Below are positions 8,461 to 16,281 of a DNA stretch of 39,835 nucleotides, one piece after another (the first letter of the stretch is position 1; each line of letters opens with the position of its first letter). The notes beneath the pieces were generated by a model that had not been told where the DNA came from, did not search any database, and saw only the letters and a list, made by a program, of their open reading frames with translations. The DNA is from Chloroflexaceae bacterium (GTDB lineage Bacteria; Chloroflexota; Chloroflexia; Chloroflexales; Chloroflexaceae), in assembly GCA_012033195.1 (NCBI GenBank), contig JAAUSQ010000011.1, positions 1 through 39,835 on the forward strand. The letters are read 5' to 3'. The position numbers and the translations under genes are program-made.

Positions 8461-8489
8461 ATTATAGCACTCTGGCAGCCAAATGTCAA
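8461..8489 (-). promoter_or_regulatory. Consensus sigma70 promoter of rplU-rpmA-rpmE
   Basis: On the minus strand TTGACA (8489-8484), a 17-base spacer and TATAAT (8466-8461): both hexamers match the consensus exactly at optimal spacing. This fits the high expression of ribosomal protein genes. The predicted start is near 8454. Confidence 0.9.
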
Positions 8490-8545
8490 ATACTCTTGCT
8501 CAACCATGTTCACCGTCTCCGGTAACATCCGGTCTGGTGCATTCA

Positions 8546-8554
8546 TGGTACACT
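8546..8554 (+). promoter_or_regulatory. Extended -10 promoter of the AMP-ligase gene
   Basis: TGGTACACT, an extended -10 of the type seen upstream of several genes here. The start would be near 8561, about 43 bases before ATG 8604. No clear -35. Confidence 0.4.
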
Positions 8555-8603
8555 GATTCCAGAGCAAAAATGTGCCTGTGCAATTGAAGAGGAGTATTCT
8601 CCG

Positions 8604-10135
8604 ATGAATAATGCTTCGGAAAGCCCGACAACAATTATGGAATTGATCGGTGCGGCAGGCGCAGCCAGCCACACGCCCTGCTTGCACCCGACTACCCCGG
8701 CCTGACCTATGCCCAGTTTACCGCCTCGGTGATGGGTATGGTTGGGCAACTGCGCGACTTTGGCCTGGGGCGTGGCGACCGCATCGCCCTTGTGATGGGC
8801 AACAGCCCCGAACTGGTACAGTGTTTTTTTGCGGCGGCAACCTGCGGCACAGTTGCGCCACTCAATCCGAAATACACCGTCGATGACTTCGCCTTTTATT
8901 ATGGCGATACTCATGCCCGCGCCCTGATCACCCTGCCCGACACGGTGCCCGCCGCACACGAGGCTGCGCCCGACGCTATGCAGATTATCCACGCGCTGCC
9001 CCAACCAGATGGCAGTGTCCGGCTCGAACAGGTACGCGGCAACCTGCCACCGCGCGCTGCCGAGCCAATCAGCGCCGACGACATTGCGATGATTTTGCAC
9101 ACCAGCGGCACCACCAGCCGCCCCAAGCGGGTACCGCTCCGCCACCGCAATATGGTCGCCTCGGCCCGCAACATTGCTGGTACCTACAACCTCTCGCCCG
9201 ATGATATGGCGCTGTGTGTGATGCCGCTCTTCCACGTCCACGGCCTGATGGGGTCGATGATGGCAACCCTGGCCTCTGGCGGGGCGTTGGTGGTGCCGTC
9301 CGGCTTCAGCGCAATGGAGTTCTGGAAGTGGATGCGTACCTTCAGCCCGACGTGGTATTCTGCTGTACCCACGATGCACCAGTTGCTACTGCAACGTGCC
9401 GAGCGCAACCAGGAGACGATTGCCGCGCACCCGTTCCGCTTCATCCGGTCGAGCAGTGCCCCGCTGCCGCCCGTAGTGCTCGAACGCATCGAAAGCACCT
9501 TTAACGCGCCTCTGCTGGAGTCGTATGGGATGACCGAAGCGACCCATCAGATGGCCTCGAACCCGCTACCGCCTGCTGCACGCAAGGCCGGCTCGGTGGG
9601 CTATGGCTTTGGTGTGGATGTGGCAATTATGGACGAAACCAGCAGCACCCTGCTGCCCCAGGGCGCAACGGGCGAGGTGGTGGTGCGTGGCCCCAATGTT
9701 ATCGACGGCTACGAGCAGAACCCCGAAGCCAATGCAAAGTCGTTTGTGGATGGCTGGTTCCGCACGGGCGACCAGGGCCACATCGACGCCGACGGCTACT
9801 TGATCCTGACTGGCCGCTTGAAGGAGTTGATTAATCGTGGTGGCGAAAAGATTTCACCTTTCGAGATTGATAACCTGCTGCTGCGCCATCCCGCCGTCGA
9901 GCAGGCGTTAGCATTTGCCGTGCCCCACAAAATGCTCGGTGAGGAGATCAATGCGGCGGTAGTGCTCAAACCGGGCAGCGATATCAGCGAGGCCGACCTG
10001 CGCGACTATTGCGCCGAAAACCTGGCCCCCTTCAAGGTGCCGCGTGCCTTCCACATGCTGGAGGAGATCCCACGCGGCGCAACGGGCAAGTTGCAACGGC
10101 TAGCGATGGCGCGGCTCCTCAACCTATCGGAATGA
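8604..10135 (+). CDS. Acyl-CoA synthetase (AMP-forming), oxalyl-CoA synthetase/Pcs60-like, frameshifted near the start
   Basis: 510 residues after correction, close to the usual 500-550. The enzyme activates a carboxylic acid with ATP to the acyl-adenylate and then the CoA thioester. Motifs: LHTSGTTSRPKRVPL (P-loop, about residue 165), the substrate-region MPLFHVHGL, YGMTEATHQM (A5), GWFRTGD (A7), GRLKELINRGGEKISP (A8) and GATGKLQR with the catalytic Lys (A10). The motif set resembles the plant/yeast AAE3/Pcs60 oxalyl-CoA synthetase branch more than long-chain FadD; substrate unproven. ATG 8604 has GAGGAG 8 bases upstream. The first 25 residues read in one frame to about 8676, then the frame changes to give TPLLAPDYPGLTYAQF, the usual N-terminal strand; one C seems missing in the run at 8676-8678. 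A ketopantoate reductase-like gene follows 43 bases later. Confidence 0.9.
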
Positions 10136-10178
10136 CCCACAGCACAGGGCAGAACGTTCGCGGAAGAGAGGTAAACGA

Positions 10179-11170
10179 ATGAAAATCTGTATTGTTGGAG
10201 CCGGCGCTATTGGTGGCTATCTGGGCGTGATGCTGGCGAAGGCTGGCGAAGAAGTTACCTTTATTGCACGTGGTGCCACCCTCGATGCAATCCGCCGCGA
10301 GGGAATGAAGCTGATTATGGACAATGGCACCGAGCACGTCGCCCCGGTTGCCGCCACCGACGATGTGGCGCAGGCGGGGCCGCAGGATGCCGTCATCATC
10401 GCCTTAAAGACCAATGTGCTCTCTGGCCTTGCACCCACGCTGCGCCCGTTGTATGGCCCAGAGACGATGGTAGTCACCGCGCAGAATGGTATTCCGTGGT
10501 GGTACTTCCACAAGCACGGTGGGCAGTATGATGGGCACCGCCTCACCTCAGTTGACCCGGACGGTGTGCTGGCCCAGACTATCGAGCCAGAGCGCATTAT
10601 TGGCGCAGTGGTCTATCCCGCTGCCGACAGGATTGCCCCGAATGTGGTGCAGCACACCTATGGCAATCGCTTTATGCTCGGCGAACCAGACGGCAGACGC
10701 ACCGAGCGCATCCAGAAACTTTCGCAGAGTATGACCAGTGCCGGCTTCAAGGCACCCGTGCGGCCCAATATTCGCCAGGATATCTGGATCAAGCTCTGGG
10801 GCAATCTGGCCTTCAATCCGGTGAGCGCCCTCACCCGCGCCACGCTCGAAGAACTGGCTCGCCATCCACTGGCCCGCGACCTGATCGCGCACCTGATGCA
10901 AGAGGGCCAGATGATTGGTGAACGGCTTGATATCGATTTTGCATCTCGATTGACCAGCGCATCAAGTGGGCCGAAGATGTAGGGGCACACAAAACGTCTA
11001 CCTTGCAGGATATTGAGGCAGGGCGCGAGACAGAGATCGACTCGTTGGTGGGGGTTGTCATCGAACTGGGGCAACTCGTTGGCGTGGATACACCGTATTT
11101 GAAGAGTGTTTATGCCAGTGTCAAGCTACTTGAAGAAGTCCAGATCCGCGCACAGCAGGCACAGCGGTAG
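10179..11170 (+). CDS. panE: 2-dehydropantoate 2-reductase (ketopantoate reductase) family, frameshifted
   Basis: 330 residues after correction. The family reduces ketopantoate to pantoate with NADPH in pantothenate/CoA synthesis. The N-terminus has the Rossmann motif GAGAIGGYLG (7-16). ALKTNVL holds the catalytic Lys, AQNGIPW and LWGNLAFNPVSALT the substrate Asn residues. The written frame stops at 10982. Changing frame at about 10942, where one C seems missing from GCC, gives ISIDQRIKWAEDVGAH and then GRETEIDSLVG, which holds the catalytic Glu and ends at 11168-11170. The conserved C-terminal domain is thus present but out of frame, so base-call error is more likely than decay. The ribosome binding site is AGAGAGG. 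Several paralogues act on other 2-keto acids, so the exact substrate is uncertain. It sits 43 bases after an AMP ligase, possibly in one transcript with a CoA-related theme. Confidence 0.88.
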
Positions 11171-11254
11171 CACACAGCAGGTGATGGCAAGCCGCCAACC
11201 CGCGCAGGCGAGCTTTGTACTCCTGGCCGGGGACTTCAGTGCCCCGCCTCCCGC

Positions 11255-11524
11255 TTACAAGCGCTCATACGCCATCTCGTCCTTGCGCCGCACCCGCCGA
11301 ACTCGTATTACCTGATCCTCGTCATCAATCTCATATGCAACACGCCAGTAGGTAGCCAGCCATGCACGATATATACCGGGCTTATCGCGTAATTCTCTAC
11401 TACGCTCAGAACGTGGGTCTGTTTGCAACAATTCCAACAGCGCTAGCGCCTGCGCTCGCACGTACCCCGGCAGCATCTTGATCTCTTTCCGTGCCTCTGG
11501 AGCAATAACGAGTGTGTATTTCAT
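11255..11524 (-). CDS. ParE/RelE-family toxin
   Basis: 89 residues, a typical length for this fold. It starts MKYTLVIAPEARKEIKMLPGYVRAQ and contains LRDKPGIYRAWLATYWRVAYEIDDEDQVIRVRRVRRKD, the RelE/ParE pattern of basic strand residues (R-x-R near the end, R-x-x-Y-E-I). RelE-type members cleave mRNA in the ribosome and ParE-type members poison gyrase; the sequence does not decide which. ATG 11524 lies two bases after the antitoxin stop, so the pair is translated together. Expression is expected to be repressed by the toxin-antitoxin complex at the antitoxin promoter. Confidence 0.85.
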   Translation of the reverse strand: MKYTLVIAPEARKEIKMLPGYVRAQALALLELLQTDPRSERSRELRDKPGIYRAWLATYWRVAYEIDDEDQVIRVRRVRRKDEMAYERL

Positions 11525-11526
11525 AA

Positions 11527-11811
11527 CTATGGTAAGAGACCTTCGCGCCGAAGCTCGATCTTAAAGTCTTCCAGCCTCATCCATTCGAGCGGCTCGGTTT
11601 GTTCGCGCTCGATCTCCGCCAGTATTTCTGCCAGCAGCGCCGCATCGCCTGCCGGGTCGTCTGGCCCCTCCTGGCTCCAGTCATTCAGCAGCGAAGGCTG
11701 CCGCGCCTGCAAGCGGGCCACCTCTTCGCGTACCACCCGCCGGATAAGCTTTTCCAGGTCGGCGACTGTCAGGCTGGCCAGCGGCGGAGATTGAGTTGTT
11801 GGTTCGCTCAT
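11527..11811 (-). CDS. Antitoxin-like small protein paired with the ParE/RelE toxin
   Basis: 94 residues from ATG 11811, chosen because AAGGAG lies 8 bases upstream; a longer frame up to 11913 would overlap the aldolase gene. The first 40 residues (LTVADLEKLIRRVVREEVARLQ) form an amphipathic helix like those of helical dimerising antitoxins. The rest is acidic (DDPAGDAALLAEILAEIEREQTEP) and ends in a strand/helix (WMRLEDFKIELRREG) that may wrap the toxin. The family is not a named one I can be sure of. It starts 29 bases after the stop of the aldolase/dehydrogenase gene, so it may be co-transcribed with it. Confidence 0.75.
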   Translation of the reverse strand: MSEPTTQSPPLASLTVADLEKLIRRVVREEVARLQARQPSLLNDWSQEGPDDPAGDAALLAEILAEIEREQTEPLEWMRLEDFKIELRREGLLP

Positions 11812-11840
11812 AATACTGCTCCTTTGGTTCCTCTTCACTA

Positions 11841-13814
11841 CTATACCACCCGCTCGTTGCCGCCGTCTAGCGGCACCTGTGCGCCGGTCGTTTTTGCAAA
11901 CAGGCTGCCACACATCGCCGCCGCCATCGCCGCCACATCGTAGCTGCTCACCTCGGTACGCAACAGGTTACGGCTCTTATATGCTTCAACGGTCATGCCA
12001 TACGCCGCCGCCCGCGATTGGAGCACCTCGTCGGTCCAGATAGCTGTATCAAACACGGCGTCAGGATGGATCATATTGACCCGGATATTGTCGCGGCTCC
12101 ATTCGAGGGTTGCCACTCGTGCCAGTTGGGTCAGCGCCGCCTTCGAGACGGAATAGGCCGCCGCGCCTTTGCCTGGTGCCGCAACGTTGCGGGTACCAAT
12201 CACGACCACGCGCCCGCTGCGTGGGGCTAGCTTCAGGAGCGGGTAGGCTTCCCGCAACAAGGTAACATTTGCGTTCAGGTTGACATCCAGCACCCCCTGC
12301 CACTCCTTCAGCGTCAGGTCGGCAATCGGACGGCTTGACGAGAAGATACCCGCATTTAAGATGAGCATATCCAGCCCCCCGAAGCGCCGCACTTCCTTTT
12401 CCAATGTTTCAAACAGTGCCGCTTCGTTGGTAATATCGCACTGCACACCGAGCCATCCCGCCTGCTGGAAGGTGTGCTCAATCTCCGGGTTGATATCCAG
12501 GCCAACCACCGCCGCCCCGCGCTTGAGCAACGTTTCGGCGCAGGCCCGCCCGATGCCCGATGCTGCTCCGGTCACCAGGGCCACCTCACCCGCGAATTCG
12601 GGCGGTGCGCCCTGTCGCTTGAGCTTGGCCTGCTCCAGATCCCAGTATTCCACTTCAAACAGGCTTGCGGCATCCAATGCCCGATACCCACCAAGCGCCG
12701 TGGCTCGGAGAATGTTTTCTATGGTATGGCTATAAATATCGTATACAATGGCGGCATCCTGGGCGTGGCGACCCAGGACACACAGCCCGAATTCCGCATC
12801 GAGGATTACACGCGGGGCCGGGTCAAGCATCGTCAATGGTTGGGATGACCGGGGCGCGTGCTCGGCAAAGTACTGTTCGTAGGCGGCGCGGTAGCCCTGC
12901 ACATCGCGTCCGATCAGGGGCACGCGCCTAGTGCGGATGACATGGTCGGGGGTGAGCGGCCCCTGCTGTGCCAGCGTGCGAATGTCGGGGTGCCGCGCAA
13001 AGCCAAGCGAGCGCTCGTCATCGTGGGTTGTCATCACCAGCGGGAAGCCGGCCACCGCGCAGACCCGGCTTCGCAACAGCGCCAGTTCGTCGCGGATTGG
13101 ACGGGTGATCGGAGCGGCAGGCGGCAGGCTGATGTGCCAGGCATTGCGCTGCTGCAAGTATGCTTCGGCCCGACTGACCAGCGCAATCATTCGATCATAC
13201 GACTCGTGCGCCGTTGCACCAAACGAAAAGATGCCGTGGTTCATGAGCAGCATCCCAATCGTGCCCGCGTGGGCTTCACGAGGAAAATGCTCGGCACAGT
13301 GGCGCGCAAGCGCAAAACCTGGCATAATATAGGGTACAATGACAATGCTATCACCATAGACGTCTTCAACGTATGCCCGCCCATCGGGTGTGTTTGTTAT
13401 TGCAACAACTGCATCAGCGTGGGTGTGATCAACAAATTTGTATGGCAGAATGGCATGCAGAATGGCCTCCACCGAGGGGGCCGGGGCAGACGGGTCGATA
13501 GTAGCAGCTTTGAGTTCACGGGCCATCGCTGCATCCGAGAGCGTTTCGAGTTGGGCCAGTCGGAGCAGGTGCTGCATCCGCACCGGGGCAAAGCCCGCCG
13601 CTTCAATCGTGGCGAGATCCCAGCCGCTCCCCTTGACATACAGGATCGGCTCATCTTCTCCGAAGATGTTGGAAACAGTGCTTTTGACCGAGGTGTTACC
13701 GCCACCGTGGAGCACTAGGGCCTGTTCACGACCGAGCAGGCGCGAGGTGTACACACGCTGGTGCAGGTCGTCGGTGTAGTGTGCTGCTTCGGCAGCATCC
13801 CAGAGATTATGCAT
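11841..13814 (-). CDS. Bifunctional class II aldolase/short-chain dehydrogenase (RhaD-AdhP fusion type)
   Basis: 657 residues. The start at 13814 is chosen because AAAGGAG sits 6 bases upstream; a GTG at 13832 would place that site inside the coding region. Residues 1-400 are a class II aldolase: GGGNTSVK (about 39-46), VKGSGWD, the metal ligands VDHTHAD and NHGIFSFG. Residues about 415-657 are a short-chain dehydrogenase: TGAASGIGRA (NAD binding), ILNAGI, and YSVSKAA (catalytic Tyr and Lys). In rhamnose catabolism such fusions cleave rhamnulose-1-phosphate and oxidise the lactaldehyde formed; other deoxy-sugars are possible. The usual catalytic Ser, 13 residues before the Tyr, appears to be Thr (GTRNVAAPG). 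Read from a possible extended -10 at 13892-13900. It is directly followed by a toxin-antitoxin pair. Confidence 0.9.
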   Translation of the reverse strand: MHNLWDAAEAAHYTDDLHQRVYTSRLLGREQALVLHGGGNTSVKSTVSNIFGEDEPILYVKGSGWDLATIEAAGFAPVRMQHLLRLAQLETLSDAAMARELKAATIDPSAPAPSVEAILHAILPYKFVDHTHADAVVAITNTPDGRAYVEDVYGDSIVIVPYIMPGFALARHCAEHFPREAHAGTIGMLLMNHGIFSFGATAHESYDRMIALVSRAEAYLQQRNAWHISLPPAAPITRPIRDELALLRSRVCAVAGFPLVMTTHDDERSLGFARHPDIRTLAQQGPLTPDHVIRTRRVPLIGRDVQGYRAAYEQYFAEHAPRSSQPLTMLDPAPRVILDAEFGLCVLGRHAQDAAIVYDIYSHTIENILRATALGGYRALDAASLFEVEYWDLEQAKLKRQGAPPEFAGEVALVTGAASGIGRACAETLLKRGAAVVGLDINPEIEHTFQQAGWLGVQCDITNEAALFETLEKEVRRFGGLDMLILNAGIFSSSRPIADLTLKEWQGVLDVNLNANVTLLREAYPLLKLAPRSGRVVVIGTRNVAAPGKGAAAYSVSKAALTQLARVATLEWSRDNIRVNMIHPDAVFDTAIWTDEVLQSRAAAYGMTVEAYKSRNLLRTEVSSYDVAAMAAAMCGSLFAKTTGAQVPLDGGNERVV

Positions 13815-13891
13815 TGGTTGCTCCTTTATCACTACTATACTGACGGTACTACAGGTGGTAAAATGAAAAGTGTATTTCTCGTTATTTTGGG

Positions 13892-13900
13892 ATTATAACA
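13892..13900 (-). promoter_or_regulatory. Extended -10 promoter of the aldolase/dehydrogenase gene
   Basis: On the minus strand TGTTATAAT is a perfect extended -10. The start would be near 13885, about 70 bases before the ATG at 13814. No consensus -35 is seen. Confidence 0.45.
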
Positions 13901-13904
13901 CCCA

Positions 13905-13933
13905 TTGTCAGCAATACAGGATTGTGCTAGCAT
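13905..13933 (+). promoter_or_regulatory. Sigma70-type promoter of the phosphatase-HAD operon
   Basis: TTGTCA (13905-13910), a 17-base spacer and TAGCAT (13928-13933). The start would be near 13940, about 50 bases before ATG 13991. It lies next to the leftward promoter at 13892-13900 in the short divergent region. Confidence 0.5.
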
Positions 13934-13990
13934 GGACCGGCAACCGGTTCCAGCGTGGACGATGACTGTCACGCATAAGTAGATGCAACC

Positions 13991-15556
13991 ATGAGTATGA
14001 CACCACAACAACTCGCAGAAATTATGGAGTTACAGCAGGAGCAGTTTTTGCTGGTTGCTGAAGCTTGGGTTGCTGCGGGAGCCAAACAAGTGAGCTTGTG
14101 GAGCGGTGAAACCATTGTGGCGCAGTATCCAGCCAATGGGTCAGCGCCCGCCCTTACCGAACACGAGCTGGTTATCACGGCACCACTGATGCGTGATAAT
14201 ACATCTATCGGTGAATTGCGGGTGTATGGGGTCGATAGCCCGGAACGCAACATACCTCGCCTGAACGCCGATGCCAATTTGCTGCTGAACCTGGTTAATT
14301 TGGAAGGCGAGCTTGATATGCTGACTGCCGCCTTTGTAGAAAATCAGGATCAGCTTCTAGCAGTCTACGAGTTGTCGCGGCTAACCCGTAATCAGCTTGA
14401 TCTCCCGCACACCCTGCAAGCGCTCGCCAACCAGACCCGCCGCCTTACGCTTGTTGATGGGTGCTGTGCAATGCTGGTTAATAACGATTATAAACACGTT
14501 GCGTGGACTGACCCGCCATTGCTTGATAATGCCACCATGCTCAAGCTGTTCCGGCGCTTCCAGGAAAGCCGTGGGGCGGAACTGCATCTCTATACCGATA
14601 CGAGCTATCTGCAATTGCCCAGCGGCATTCGTAGCATTTTTGTTGAGCCGATCTACATTCGCGGCGAGATTGTTGCGGCTATCGGCTTGTTCAAATCATC
14701 GAATCTGTTTAGCTCGCCTGAAATGAAGCTTATTCGGGTGATTGGTGAGCAGGTCGGGGCGCATATCGAGAATGTACTGCTGTACAAAGAAACGCTCGAC
14801 CAGACCCGTATTCACGCTGAGATGGAACTGGCCCAGCAAGTACAGCGCCACCTGCTACCGCAAGGCCCCCCGCGCATTCCAACGCTCGATATCAGTGCTC
14901 AGACACGCCCCGCGTTACAGGTTGGGGGCGACTTCTACGACTTCATTACGGTGCCCAATCGTCGGTTTGTGTTTGGCGTTGGCGACGTTGCAGGGAAAGG
15001 TTTGCCCGCTGCATTGCTCATGGCGATGATCCGCACCTCGATCCGCAGCAAAGCTATCTTTATGCCGAATGTCACCCCGGCAATGCTGGTCAGTCGCTCG
15101 ATTGATGATCTGTACGAAGACTTTACGAAACTGGGCATGTTTGCAAGTGCGTTTATTGCACAGTATCACCCCGAAGAGCAGTTGCTGGTCTACACCAACG
15201 CCGGTCATGCACCCGTCATCTACTGCCCGCACGATGGGCCAGTGCAGATGCTTGATGCTACCTGTCCGGTTATCGGTTTCCTGCCGTTTGCCGATGTGGG
15301 CGAGGCCAGCATTCCGCTGCGCCCCAACGATGTATTGATCCTTGCCTCCGATGGCTTCAGCGAAACGCGCATCCGTAGCGGCGAGTTGTTCGGGTTCGAC
15401 CGGATGCTGGAGATGAGCGAGCAACTTACCCGTCAGTATCAGACTGCCCGCGAGATCTCCGAAGGACTATTTGTCGCGATTGATGCGTTTGGTGCCGGCA
15501 CGCCCCAGGATGACGACCAGACACTTGTCGTTATTCGCGGATGCTCCATTCACTAG
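13991..15556 (+). CDS. GAF-domain PP2C/SpoIIE (RsbU-like) serine phosphatase
   Basis: 521 residues, cytoplasmic. Residues about 120-275 form a GAF sensor domain and 280-300 a coiled linker (EMELAQQVQRHLLP). From about 300 comes a SpoIIE/PP2C phosphatase with GGDFYDF, GDVAGKGLPAAL, TNAGHAP, ASDGFSE and DDQTLVVI, which provide the acidic metal ligands. Such enzymes remove phosphate from an anti-sigma-factor antagonist (RsbV/SpoIIAA type) and so release an alternative sigma factor. No anti-sigma or STAS gene is in this window, so the target is unknown. The N-terminal 110 residues are not a named domain. It has a promoter at 13905-13933 and overlaps the next gene by 16 bases, implying coupled translation. 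Confidence 0.92.
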   Translation: MSMTPQQLAEIMELQQEQFLLVAEAWVAAGAKQVSLWSGETIVAQYPANGSAPALTEHELVITAPLMRDNTSIGELRVYGVDSPERNIPRLNADANLLLNLVNLEGELDMLTAAFVENQDQLLAVYELSRLTRNQLDLPHTLQALANQTRRLTLVDGCCAMLVNNDYKHVAWTDPPLLDNATMLKLFRRFQESRGAELHLYTDTSYLQLPSGIRSIFVEPIYIRGEIVAAIGLFKSSNLFSSPEMKLIRVIGEQVGAHIENVLLYKETLDQTRIHAEMELAQQVQRHLLPQGPPRIPTLDISAQTRPALQVGGDFYDFITVPNRRFVFGVGDVAGKGLPAALLMAMIRTSIRSKAIFMPNVTPAMLVSRSIDDLYEDFTKLGMFASAFIAQYHPEEQLLVYTNAGHAPVIYCPHDGPVQMLDATCPVIGFLPFADVGEASIPLRPNDVLILASDGFSETRIRSGELFGFDRMLEMSEQLTRQYQTAREISEGLFVAIDAFGAGTPQDDDQTLVVIRGCSIH

Positions 15557-16263
15557 CACATCAAGTGGAACGTATCAGCAAACCGGATTTGCTGCGCCCC
15601 TGTGTCGGGCGTTATGCTGCTGTCCTGTTCGACCTTGATAATACCCTCTTTGATTACGACAGTTATTGGGGCCACCGTCTGCGGCACGCACTGACAGAAG
15701 TCTGCGCAGCTTACCCCACGCTCGATGTGGATGCCCTGATTGCGCATGCAATCAGCAAGCACATCTATGCGCCGCGCCTGCCCGCCTTGCTGCAACAGAT
15801 GGGCATTGATGACCTTGAACTATGCCGCCGCGCCCAGGAGCGCTACCGCCATAACGACTACTCACACCTGCGCCTGTACGATGGTGCAGAAGCGATGCTA
15901 CAGCGGTTGCGCCCGACGCACCGCCTCGGTCTGATTACGAATGGGCCAGTCTTTACACAGCGCCCCAAGATTGAACAATTCCGGCTTGCCCGGATGATGG
16001 ATGTACTGGTGATATCGGAAGAAGTAGGTATCGCCAAGCCGCACCCACGCATTTTTCAGCTCACGTTACGGCATCTCGGCGTGGCTCCGGCTCGTGCGCT
16101 CTACGTCGGCGACTCGTTGCGTTACGATTTGATGGGTGCAATGGCGGCAGGGGTAGATTTTGTCTGGATGAACCCGCATTGTCTGCCGTTGCCTGCCGAT
16201 ATGCCGCAGCCCCGCGCCGCTATCCAGCATCTTGAAGAGATCCTGCCGATCATCGAGCGATAG
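15541..16263 (+). CDS. HAD-family hydrolase (YjjG-like phosphatase)
   Basis: 240 residues. The four HAD motifs are present: FDLDNTLFDYD (Asp nucleophile and acid), ITNG (Thr/Ser motif II), the Lys in EEVGIAKPHP, and YVGDSLRYD (acidic motif IV). A helical cap lies between motifs I and II at about residues 45-110, as in C1-type nucleotidases and phosphoglycolate-type phosphatases. YjjG-like members dephosphorylate pyrimidine nucleotides or sugar phosphates; the substrate here is not shown. ATG 15541 overlaps the end of the PP2C gene by 16 bases, so it is part of that operon. The first 25 residues precede the usual start of the domain and may be an extension. Confidence 0.9.
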   Translation: MLHSLAHQVERISKPDLLRPCVGRYAAVLFDLDNTLFDYDSYWGHRLRHALTEVCAAYPTLDVDALIAHAISKHIYAPRLPALLQQMGIDDLELCRRAQERYRHNDYSHLRLYDGAEAMLQRLRPTHRLGLITNGPVFTQRPKIEQFRLARMMDVLVISEEVGIAKPHPRIFQLTLRHLGVAPARALYVGDSLRYDLMGAMAAGVDFVWMNPHCLPLPADMPQPRAAIQHLEEILPIIER

Positions 16264-16281
16264 GGGGAGCGGGCGGCTATC

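Noticed and set aside
12858-13718. Plus-strand frame of 286 residues opposite the aldolase/dehydrogenase gene
   Set aside because: The minus strand encodes an intact two-domain enzyme with all motifs; the opposite frame is a compositional shadow.
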